A DNA stretch of 64,000 bases from Roseiarcus sp963806935. GTDB taxonomy: Bacteria > Pseudomonadota > Alphaproteobacteria > Rhizobiales > Beijerinckiaceae. The stretch is taken from the NCBI GenBank assembly GCA_963806935.1, contig CAWEAT010000008.1, forward strand, positions 1-64,000. Direction: 5' to 3'. The position numbers were made by a program, and so were the translations under genes. The stretch's first letter is position 1. The number at the start of each line of letters is the position of its first letter. Below the pieces are notes generated by a model that worked only from the letters and a program-made list of their open reading frames with translations, ran no database searches and had not been told where the DNA came from. Positions 44,591 through 52,507 of the stretch are shown here, piece after piece.

Positions 44591-46920
44591 GGCGACCTCT
44601 CAAGCCCCCCGTTCAGCGAGGCGATCGCGTTCAGGATCGATTCCGGCGTGCAGGGCGGGTCGAGTTTCGGCTGCCCGTTCGGATTGGTTGCGTGCACCGC
44701 ATCGAGGATCGCCGAATAGACGGAAATGCCGTGCATCAGCGGCGGCTCGCCGACGGCCTTTGAGCGGTAGATGCTGGGAGTCGGATTGGGCCGGGTGTAG
44801 AGGCGGGTGTTGAAGATCGGCGGCGCGTCCGACGCGACCGGGATCTTGTAGGTCGCCGGCGCGTGGGTCAGCAGCCGTCCGTCGGCGTCGTAAACGAGCT
44901 CCTCGGTCGTAAGCCAGCCCATGCCCTGAATGAACGCGCCCTCGACCTGTCCCATATCGATGCCCGGATTGATCGAGGCGCCCACATCGTGCAGGAGGTC
45001 GGCGCGCAACACCCGCATCTCGCCGGTCAGCGTGTCGATCGCGACTTCCGAGCAGGCGGCGCCGTAGGCGAAGTACAGGAATGGCCTCCCTTTCGCCCTG
45101 AGCCGATCCCAATGAATCTCCGGCGTCTTGTAGTAGCCGGCGTGCGACAGTTGCACGCGTGCGAGACGGCAGGCCTTTGCGAGCTCGCCGAAGCCCATCG
45201 ATATATTGCCGGCGAACACGCGTCCGTCGCGGAACTCGATCGCCTCGGGCGCGACGTTCCACGAGCTCGCCGCAAAAGCCGTCATCCTCTCCCTGATCGC
45301 GCCCGCGGCGATCTTCGCCGCCATGCCATTGAGGTCGGTCCCCGAGGAAGCGGCGGTTGGCGAGGCGTTGGGAACCTTGGCGGTGTTGGTCGCGGTTATG
45401 CGCACGAAGTTGAGCGGTACGCCGAACTCTTCGGCCACGATCTGGGCGACCTTGGTGAACAGGCCCTGCCCCATCTCCGTGCCGCCGTGATTGAGATGGA
45501 TCGAGCCGTCGGAATAGACATGCACCAGCGCGCCGGCCTGATTGAGCGGGATCAGCGTGAACGAGATGCCGAACATCACCGGCGTCAGCGCGATGCCCCG
45601 TTTGATGATCGGGCTCGCCGCGTTGAGGGCGGCGATCCGCTTGCGGCGCGAGCGGTAGTCGCTCGATACCTCAAGCTCCTCGATGATCGCCCGCTGTGTC
45701 TCGTAGTCCTCGACCGACTGCTCATAAGGCGTGCGTTCCGCCCCTGCCCGCAGCAGATTGGCCTTGCGCACGTCGAGCGGATCGAGACCGCGCTCGCGTG
45801 CGATCGCATCCATCACCCGCTCGATCGCGATCATGCCTTGCGGGCCGCCGAAGCCGCGAAAGGCGGTGTTGGAGACCGTGTTGGTCTTGAGGCGGCGGGT
45901 GGCGATCGAGACATCGGGCAGCCAATAGCCGTTGCCGGCGTGAAACATCGCCCGGTCGCAAACCCCGGGCGACAGGTCCGCGGAACAACCGCAGCGCGCG
46001 TTGAGCACCACGTCGTAGCCTGACACGACGCCCCGATCGTCATATCCCACTCGCCAGTCGGCGCGGAAATCGTGGCGCTTGCCGGTCAGCATGAAGTCGT
46101 CGTCGCGGTCGAGGCGGACCTTGCACGGACGGCGGGTCACGCGCGCGGCGAGCGCGGCGATCGCCGCCCAGGCGCAGGCTTGGCTCTCTTTGCCGCCGAA
46201 GCCGCCGCCCATGCGCCGCGTCTCGACGGTGACGAACGCATCCGGGACTCCAAGGACTCGCGCGACAATGTGTTGAACCTCGGTCGGATCCTGCGTCGAC
46301 GCGTGCACAGTCATTTCGTCGCCTTCGCCAGGAAAAGCGAACGACGCTTGGCCCTCGAGATAAAAATGCTCCTGCCCGCCGATCGCGAACTCACCCTCAA
46401 GACGATGGGTCGCGTTGGCGATCGCAACGGCGGCGTCGCCGCGCCCGAAGGCATAGTCGTCCTGCACCCGCCCGCCCGTGACGAGCGCGTCCGCGATTGT
46501 GACCGCCGGCGTCTTCGCCTCGATGTCGATCCTGGCGAGGCGAGCCGCCCGGCGGGCCTCGTCGCGGGTGCGAGCGACGACGGCGAACAGCGCCTGACCG
46601 TGGAACATAACCTCGCGGTCTGCGAAAAGCGGCTCGTCGGCGAACACCGGCGCGATATCGTTCTTGCCCGGAATGTCCACAGCCGCCAGCACCGCGACGA
46701 CGCCGGGCGCGGCGCGCACGCGCTCCAGGTCCAGCGCCTTCAATTTACCCGAAGCCTTGTCGGCCATGCCAATCGCGATGTGCAGCGTGCCCGCGGGCTC
46801 GCCGATGTCGTCGACATAGTTCGCGGCGCCCTGGACATGCAGAACGGCGGAATCATGTGGCAGCGGCTTATGAACGACCGCGGTCGCAAGGGCGAAATCG
46901 GGTGCATCATTCGGCGGCAT
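44530..46920 (-). CDS. xdhB: xanthine dehydrogenase, molybdopterin-binding large subunit
   Basis: The catalytic subunit that hydroxylates hypoxanthine and xanthine at the molybdenum centre. It contains 'GAANYVDDIGEPAGTLHIAI', 'GGQEHFYLEGQASFAFPGEG', 'VETRRMGGGFGGKESQACAW', 'TAFRGFGGPQGMIAIERVMD' and the active-site Glu near the end in 'SKAVGEPPLMHGISVYSAI'. ATG 46920 lies inside the last codons of xdhA (14-base overlap). As read, the frame runs on to 44530 with an unlike tail and overlaps xdhC by 61 bases. If the six-C run at 44605-44610 lacks one base, the protein ends at 44600 after 'LNGGA' (773 residues), directly before the xdhC ribosome-binding site. Confidence 0.93.
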   Translation of the reverse strand: MPPNDAPDFALATAVVHKPLPHDSAVLHVQGAANYVDDIGEPAGTLHIAIGMADKASGKLKALDLERVRAAPGVVAVLAAVDIPGKNDIAPVFADEPLFADREVMFHGQALFAVVARTRDEARRAARLARIDIEAKTPAVTIADALVTGGRVQDDYAFGRGDAAVAIANATHRLEGEFAIGGQEHFYLEGQASFAFPGEGDEMTVHASTQDPTEVQHIVARVLGVPDAFVTVETRRMGGGFGGKESQACAWAAIAALAARVTRRPCKVRLDRDDDFMLTGKRHDFRADWRVGYDDRGVVSGYDVVLNARCGCSADLSPGVCDRAMFHAGNGYWLPDVSIATRRLKTNTVSNTAFRGFGGPQGMIAIERVMDAIARERGLDPLDVRKANLLRAGAERTPYEQSVEDYETQRAIIEELEVSSDYRSRRKRIAALNAASPIIKRGIALTPVMFGISFTLIPLNQAGALVHVYSDGSIHLNHGGTEMGQGLFTKVAQIVAEEFGVPLNFVRITATNTAKVPNASPTAASSGTDLNGMAAKIAAGAIRERMTAFAASSWNVAPEAIEFRDGRVFAGNISMGFGELAKACRLARVQLSHAGYYKTPEIHWDRLRAKGRPFLYFAYGAACSEVAIDTLTGEMRVLRADLLHDVGASINPGIDMGQVEGAFIQGMGWLTTEELVYDADGRLLTHAPATYKIPVASDAPPIFNTRLYTRPNPTPSIYRSKAVGEPPLMHGISVYSAILDAVHATNPNGQPKLDPPCTPESILNAIASLNGGLERSPCGRSAGSLTRLKPKVRRRW

Positions 46921-48400
46921 GGAGCATCCCAATCCGCGTGGGCGCACTGACGCCGGAGATCTCCAGCAGCGCCTTTTCGAGAAGGTTGGCGGCGACCGTC
47001 ATGCGATAGGCCGCGCTCGCGCGCTGATCGGTCAGGGGGGCAAAATCCTGCGAAAGCGCCGCGCAGGCAGCATGCCAACTCCTGCGCTTGTCGAGGTTCA
47101 CGCCGACGAGCGCCCGCTCGGCGCTTGCCGCCCGTTTCGGCGTTGCCGCCATGCCGCCGCAGGCGATGCGCGCGCCGACAATGCGCCGCCCATCGACATC
47201 GACGCGGGCCGCGAGCATGACTGCCGAGATATCCTCGTCCAGGCGTTTCGACACCTTGAACGCGCGGTAGTGCTGGTGCGCCTCAAGCCGCGGCGCCTCT
47301 ACCGCCGCCACGAACTCGCCGGGCTCCCGGTCTTGCTTACCGTATGCGATGAAGAAGTCTTCCAAGGGCAGCGCGCGGGTCTCGGCGCCCTTGCGCAAAA
47401 TAACCCTGCCGCCGAGCGCGATCAACGCCGGGGCGAGGTCGCCGATCGGCGAGCCGTTGGCGATATTGCCGCCGACAGTTCCGCTCGCACGCACCTGCTT
47501 CGAGCCGAAGCGACGCAACACCTCTCTCAAGTCGGGGTGGATCGCCCCGAGCACCGGAGCGGCATCCTCCAAAGCCAGCATTGCGCCCATTGAGACCGCG
47601 TCGTCGGCGCTCGGCCGGACGCCATCCAGGCCGGCGACCCGACCAAGCCAGATGATGCGCTTCAGGTCGCGCAACTGCTTCGTGATCCAAAGCCCAACGT
47701 CAGTCGCCCCCGCGACCAGCGTGGCGTCGGGATAACGGGCATAGAGCGCCGCAAGGAAGTCAACGCTCGCTGGCGCGGCAAAGAATGCGCCCGCATCGCC
47801 GACGAACACGTCTTCCTTGCCAGCGAGCGCGGCGAGCGCCGTCGCTCGTGTCCCCGCTGTCGCAGCGAAACGGTCGGCGGGGGCGCCGCTGCAGGTCTCG
47901 AGCGCAGCTGCGATGATCGGGCGATAGCCGGTGCAACGGCAGAGATTGCCCGCAAGCTGGTCGCAAAGCCCATCATATGTCTGAGGCGCTCCCGAGTGAT
48001 AGGCGGCGAACAAACTCATGACGATGCCGGGCGTGCAGAAACCGCATTGCGAGGCGTGGTGATCGACCATGGCGCGCTGCAGCGGATGGAGTTCTCCAGC
48101 CGCGGCAAGGTCCTCGATCGTGATGAGCTCCGCCCCGTCGAGCTGGCCCAGGAGCAGTATGCAGGCGTTCACCGGCTCGTAGGCGATCGCCCCGGCCTTC
48201 AGCCGCGCCAGGACCACGGTGCAAGCGCCGCAATCCCCTTCTGCGCAGCCCTCCTTCGTCCCCTTCGCTCCGATCTCATCGCGTAGCCAATCGAGGACGG
48301 TCGCGCGGGGGGAGAAGCGGTCGAGGACAACCTCGCCGCCCCTGAAAAGGAAGCGCAGAGCATTTCGAACGCGAACCGGTCTTGTCTCAAGCGACATCAT
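46907..48400 (-). CDS. xdhA: xanthine dehydrogenase, small subunit with [2Fe-2S] clusters and FAD
   Basis: The electron-transfer subunit, 497 residues from ATG 48400 (a second ATG follows directly; GAGGAG precedes both). The first [2Fe-2S] ligands lie in 'GCAEGDCGACTVVLARL' with a later Cys in 'NACILLLGQ'. The second cluster is in 'SQCGFCTPGIVMSLFAAY' and 'GNLCRCTGYRPII'. The FAD domain starts near residue 170 ('LVAGATDVGLWITKQLRDLK', 'ASGTVGGNIANGSPIGDLAP'). It is first in the xdhA-xdhB-xdhC operon, 157 bases downstream of thrS. The set is complete for a working enzyme; other purine-catabolic genes are not nearby. Confidence 0.95.
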   Translation of the reverse strand: MMSLETRPVRVRNALRFLFRGGEVVLDRFSPRATVLDWLRDEIGAKGTKEGCAEGDCGACTVVLARLKAGAIAYEPVNACILLLGQLDGAELITIEDLAAAGELHPLQRAMVDHHASQCGFCTPGIVMSLFAAYHSGAPQTYDGLCDQLAGNLCRCTGYRPIIAAALETCSGAPADRFAATAGTRATALAALAGKEDVFVGDAGAFFAAPASVDFLAALYARYPDATLVAGATDVGLWITKQLRDLKRIIWLGRVAGLDGVRPSADDAVSMGAMLALEDAAPVLGAIHPDLREVLRRFGSKQVRASGTVGGNIANGSPIGDLAPALIALGGRVILRKGAETRALPLEDFFIAYGKQDREPGEFVAAVEAPRLEAHQHYRAFKVSKRLDEDISAVMLAARVDVDGRRIVGARIACGGMAATPKRAASAERALVGVNLDKRRSWHAACAALSQDFAPLTDQRASAAYRMTVAANLLEKALLEISGVSAPTRIGMLHAAE

Positions 48401-48557
48401 CGCTCCTCGATCCGTACGCCATGATGGAGCTTTCGTCGGCGAAACGGAAGTGTCACGCGCATCGAAGGCAGGCGAGGGATCCACCGTGCAAATCTTGTTC
48501 CAAACTCTTTAGCCTGATTGAGTTGGCCGACCTGGGTCGCGCCCGATCGTTTGGCGG

Positions 48558-50517
48558 TCATCCTCGAAGGTCTGGCGGCGTGGCTTCCTTCGTCAGCGCT
48601 TCGAGCGCTTCTTCGACGCCCATCGTCGCCTGGGCGCTGGAGCCGAGGCGGCGCAAGGACACCGTGTTTTCGCTCGCCTCCCTCCGCCCGAGAGCGATCA
48701 GGACCGGAATCTTCGCCATTGAGTGTTCGCGCACCTTGTAGTTGATCTTCTCGTTACGCAGGTCAGTCTCGACCCTCAGGCCTCGCTTCTTCGCCGCGGC
48801 GGCGAAGCCAAGCGCAGCGTCGTCAGCGTCGCTCGTGATTGTACACACGACGATCTGGGACGGCGCGAGCCACAGCGGCAGGTGGCCGGCGTAATGTTCG
48901 AGCAGAATGCCGATGAAGCGCTCCATCGAGCCGCAGATGGCGCGATAAATCATGACGGGCGTCGTCTTTTCGCTGTTGCCGGCGATGTAGAACGCGCCGA
49001 AGCGGTCAGGTAGATTGAAGTCGACCTGAGTCGTGCCGCACTGCCAGTCGCGGCCGATCGCGTCGCGCAGCACATATTCGAACTTCGGCCCGTAGAAAGC
49101 GCCCTCCCCCGGGTTGAGCGCGGTCGTGACGACGTTGCCATGGCGAAGTCGAATCTCGTCCAGCACGCGGGTCATCACGGCCTCCGCGTGATCCCACATG
49201 GCGTCGGTTCCCACGCGCTTCTCGGGCCGGGTCGAGAGCTTCACCACGATCTTGTCGAAACCGAAATGACCATACACCGATAAGATCAGGTCGTTGATCT
49301 TGTGACACTCTTCGGCAAGCTGTTCCTCGGTGCAAAAGATATGCGCGTCGTCCTGGGTGAAGGAGCGCACGCGCATCAGCCCATGCAGCGCTCCCGACGG
49401 CTCGTAACGATTGACGGCGCCGAATTCGGCGAGACGCAGCGGCAGCTCCCGATACGAGCGCAGGCCGTGCTTGAAGATTTGCACATGACCGGGGCAGTTC
49501 ATGGGTTTCAGCGCGTAGACCCGGTGATCCTCGGTTTCGGCCTCCTCGCCGGCCGGACGGCACATGAACATGCTTTCGCGATACCAACCCCAGTGACCGG
49601 AGAGCTCCCACAAGTGCTTATCAAGCACCTGTGGCGCATTGACCTCCTGATAGTCGGCTGCAAGGCGCCGGCGCATGTAGGCGACCAAAATCTGGAACAG
49701 AGTCCAGCCCTTTGGGTGCCAGAAGATCGAGCCCGGCCCTTCCTCCTGGGTATGAAACAAGTCCATCTCGCGGGCGAGCCTGCGATGATCGCGCCGCTCG
49801 GCCTCTTCGAGCTGCTTCAGATAGGCGTCGAGCTCTTGCTTGTCCGCGAACGCGGTCCCGTAGATGCGCGACAGCATCGGCTTGGTCGAATCGCCGCGCC
49901 AATAAGCGCCTGCGACCTTCATCAACCTGAAGGCGTCGCCGACCTTTCCGGTCGAGGTCATGTGCGGACCGCGACAGAGGTCAGTCCACTCGCCCTGGCT
50001 GTACAGCTTCAGGTCCTGATCAACGGGAATGGCGTCGATCAGCTCAATCTTGAACGCTTCGCCCTTCCTCTCGAAGAATGCTTTGGCTTCCTCGCGTGAT
50101 ACGACCGTCTTCTTGAACGGTTTGTCCCGCGCGATGATTTCGCGCATGCGCTTCTCGATCGCCGGAAAATCCTCGGGCGTGAACGGCTCGGCGCGATAGA
50201 AATCGTAATAGAACCCGTTCTCGATCACCGGACCAATCGTCACTTGCGCGTCCGGCCACAACGACTGGACCGCTTCGGCAAGCACATGCGCGGCGTCATG
50301 GCGGATCAGTCCAAGCGCGCGGGGGTCGTCGCGGGCAATGAATTCCAGAGCTGAAATCTTCATTGATGGGGTCGGTAAGATCGACAAGCTCGGCGTCGCG
50401 AACCGCGGCCACAGTGCGCTTTGCGAGAGAGGGCGAGATCGATCTGGCGATGTCGAGGCCCGAGACGCCGGGCTCGTAAGCGCGCTGCGCCCCGTCGGGA
50501 AAGGTGACGTTGATCAT
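48558..50517 (-). CDS. thrS: threonyl-tRNA synthetase (frameshifted as read)
   Basis: An essential class II synthetase that charges tRNA-Thr and edits serine errors. The N-terminal TGS domain is 'MINVTFPDGAQRAYEPGVSG'. The editing domain has 'LIRHDAAHVLAEAVQSLWP' and the later 'YSQGEWTDLCRGPHM'. The catalytic core has 'GSIFWHPKGWTLFQILVAYM', the zinc Cys in 'ALKPMNCPGHVQIFKH' and 'RVRSFTQDDAHIFC'. The anticodon-binding domain reads 'LAPSQIVVCTITSDADDAAL'. The frame changes near 50362, between 'ELVDLTDPIN' and 'KISALEFIARDDPRALGLI'. Removing one base gives 652 residues, the normal size. As this gene should be essential, the break is most likely a sequence error. Confidence 0.95.
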
Positions 50518-50537
50518 CGGTGCTCCTCAAGCTCACT

Positions 50538-50555
50538 CGCCGATACCAATCGGCG
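50538..50555. other. short inverted repeat in the thrS leader
   Basis: CGCCGAT and ATCGGCG pair around ACCA. It lies about 20 bases before the thrS start and could act as a small leader hairpin or simply end the upstream transcript. There is no T-tract and no T-box features are visible. Confidence 0.3.
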
Positions 50556-50623
50556 TAAGCGATTGAGCGATGGGATATAGACGCCGGCTGGGGCGGGGGC
50601 AATGGGCGGCGGCCTCTCGCGCG

Positions 50624-51037
50624 CTACAGGGCGAATTCCTCTATCACGGGCGCGCCCGCGTAGTTCGCATAGCGCAACCATCGCGGCTTCACGACGATAT
50701 AGGCGATGTCCGGCCAATTCTCCCGTCCGCGGCCGTCCGGCCACTCCCGGAAGTACGCGGCCTTGGCGTAGGCCAGATCGTCGCCCTGAGGCCGGCGAGC
50801 GACGCCCTCGATCTGGACGGAGACGTCGTTCTCCCACCCGATCACCAGCGCGGCCGCAGGCCGGCGGACGATGTTGACGGCCTTGCGGCTCGACCCCAAA
50901 GTGTCGAACACAACCTCGTCGCGTTCCGTCAGCGCGAAGCCGACCAGCGCGGCCTCGGGCGCACCGAAATCGTGGACCGTCGAGACCACCGCGAGCCGTT
51001 TTCGTCTGACGATGTCGAACACCTCTTCGAGCTTCAT
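50624..51037 (-). CDS. pyridoxamine 5'-phosphate oxidase-family (split-barrel flavin) protein
   Basis: A 137-residue split-barrel protein with 'KRLAVVSTVHDFGAPEAALV', 'DEVVFDTLGSSRKAVNIVRR' and 'YIVVKPRWLRYANYAG'. Proteins of this size and pattern bind FMN or F420-like cofactors and are often annotated as general stress or PPOX-class proteins; it is too short to be PdxH. The start ATG at 51037 is preceded by a GAGG-like sequence. It is divergent from the acylphosphatase gene, 60 bases away. The substrate is unknown. Confidence 0.83.
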   Translation of the reverse strand: MKLEEVFDIVRRKRLAVVSTVHDFGAPEAALVGFALTERDEVVFDTLGSSRKAVNIVRRPAAALVIGWENDVSVQIEGVARRPQGDDLAYAKAAYFREWPDGRGRENWPDIAYIVVKPRWLRYANYAGAPVIEEFAL

Positions 51038-51097
51038 GAGCGCCTCCGTTTCGTGGCCTGCCGGACCTGCCCGCGGGAGTTCCGCAGCGTCCCGGCA

Positions 51098-51403
51098 ATG
51101 ACCGCGCCGAATGAATCAAGCCTCGTCCGTCGCCTCATGGTCGAAGGCGCCGTACAGGGGGTGGGGTATCGTGAGTTCACCCGCCGGGCGGCGCTGAGAC
51201 TGAACGTCTCCGGCTGGGTGCGCAACCGATCCGATGGCGCGGTCGAGGCGCTGGTTCGAGGCCCGCCCGCGCGCGTCGAAGCGCTGATCGCGGAAATGAG
51301 GCGAGGTCCGCGGTTCGCGGTCGTCGAAAGACTGACGGTGACCGAGCATGATAGAACCCCGTATGACGACGATGGGACGTTCATCGTCCGGCAGACGCTG
51401 TAA
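51098..51403 (+). CDS. acyP: acylphosphatase
   Basis: A small enzyme of 101 residues that hydrolyses acyl phosphates. The active-site loop with its Arg is 'MVEGAVQGVGYREFTRRAAL', the catalytic Asn is in 'NVSGWVRNRSDGAVEALVRG', and 'FAVVERLTV' forms the last strand region. The frame is open far upstream, but ATG 51098 gives the standard length. It is convergent with the small minus-strand gene that follows. Confidence 0.92.
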   Translation: MTAPNESSLVRRLMVEGAVQGVGYREFTRRAALRLNVSGWVRNRSDGAVEALVRGPPARVEALIAEMRRGPRFAVVERLTVTEHDRTPYDDDGTFIVRQTL

Positions 51404-51416
51404 GCGATCAGCCGGA

Positions 51417-51596
51417 TCAACCGGGCTTGCGCTTTGCCGCGCGCTTCGCCTGCGGGGGCCGTCTCGGGCCGCCCGCAGAGGTCGGAGTGTTGGCAGGCGG
51501 ATCGCTCGCGGGAAACAACTCCTCGATCTCCTCGTCGAGCTTCTCCTCGGCAGCCGTGTGGGCGGCGCGAGGCGGCTTCTTCGCCGGGTCTTTCAT
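51417..51596 (-). CDS. small conserved protein with an 'FPASDPP' motif
   Basis: From ATG 51596 the protein has 59 residues. Its centre, 'KLDEEIEELFPASDPPANTP', matches a widespread short alphaproteobacterial family that shares the sequence D-E-x-(I/L)-E-E-x-F-P-A-S-D-P-P. The role of that family is unknown. Both ends are rich in Lys, Pro and Ala, and the protein is probably unstructured. An in-frame ATG at 51617 would add seven residues. Confidence 0.7.
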   Translation of the reverse strand: MKDPAKKPPRAAHTAAEEKLDEEIEELFPASDPPANTPTSAGGPRRPPQAKRAAKRKPG

Positions 51597-51617
51597 GCTG
51601 GTCGCTCCGTGGGCCAA

Positions 51618-51943
51618 ATTACATCATGCGAGTGCTTTACTCCGAGCCCGCTCCAAATCTATCCAAACCCGGCAAAGCCTAGCCAAACTCAAGCAAGGAG
51701 CGGCAAAGGAAAAGGCTTGGATTGCCTTGGATCGCCTTGGCGGGATCGAGCCTTTTCAATGGGTTGCACCGACCGCCGGGGCAAAACGATCTCCTCCCGC
51801 TCCTTTTCCCGCCGGCCAAGCCGCGCCGGACGGCGGGTCATGGGCGACGAAGCCCAAGATAGCACGCTTTCTGATTTTCGCAAGTAAAATCCAACTGGCC
51901 TTGCAGGAGCGGTCGAGGCTGCGCCCCGGTGACCTGCTTGCCC
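51618..51943. other. gene-free stretch with dispersed repeat
   Basis: The 326 bases between the two small minus-strand genes hold one copy of the 27-base dispersed repeat (51704-51730). They also hold several nearby CCAAA/TTGG-rich short repeats of both orientations (51650-51745) that could fold into a long imperfect hairpin. No gene seen. Confidence 0.5.
51704..51730 (-). repeat. 27-base dispersed repeat, copy 2
   Basis: The reverse complement matches 43455-43481 at 25 of 27 positions. Both copies are intergenic. It lies beside a further TTGGATCGCCTTGG sequence, which suggests a larger hairpin-forming element. Confidence 0.65.
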
Positions 51944-52333
51944 CTAACCCCGCTCGCCACGCTGGCGCTTGCGCGTCGCGGCGGCCTTGGCGGCGGCGCC
52001 TTTCAGTTCGCCGCGCTCGCGTTTGGTCGCCACGCCCTTGGCTGCGGCCTCTTTGCGATGGGGTTGGGGATGGGCGCCGAGGTCGCGCCATGACGTCTCC
52101 GACAGTTCGACGTCATAATGTTTCGCCGCCTTCTCGATGTTGGCGAACGCCAGCTCGCGGTCGGCGTCGGAAACGCCGGTGACCTGATCGAACCGCGCGA
52201 CGGCGTTGCGAACGTGCTTCGCGTCGGTCAGCGGCTCCTTGCGCTGCTTGGGGAAGGCATAGACGCTATCGGGCAGGTCGCTTTGCGCTGTAAGCTGTCC
52301 ATGCTTTTCGTGAGGCGCCCACGTCGGTTGCAT
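51944..52333 (-). CDS. conserved hypothetical protein (DUF6582-like)
   Basis: A 129-residue basic protein. The central part, 'DLPDSVYAFPKQRKEPLTDA' followed by 'HVRNAVARFDQVTGVSDADR' and 'IEKAAKHYDVELSETSWRDL', matches a conserved alphaproteobacterial domain of unknown function, found in small stress-linked proteins and in phage-related proteins. The C-terminal 40 residues are Lys/Arg/Ala-rich and probably bind nucleic acid or are disordered. It is divergent from the SIR2-STAND gene across 174 bases, which include an imperfect inverted repeat at 52343-52365 (CTGACGTCC/GGATGTCAG). Confidence 0.75.
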   Translation of the reverse strand: MQPTWAPHEKHGQLTAQSDLPDSVYAFPKQRKEPLTDAKHVRNAVARFDQVTGVSDADRELAFANIEKAAKHYDVELSETSWRDLGAHPQPHRKEAAAKGVATKRERGELKGAAAKAAATRKRQRGERG

Positions 52334-52507
52334 CGAAAACTCCTGACGTCCTGAATGGATGTCAGTAACCCATCAAAGCCAGGAATGTTTCACCTCGTCC
52401 GTCGCCGCGCGTCGTTAATTTCCCTACCGGGCCGGCGTCACGCGACCGACGCCTGTCGTTGAAAAATCCTTGCGGAGACTGAATTTTCTCAACTAGCTTG
52501 GCGAGGG

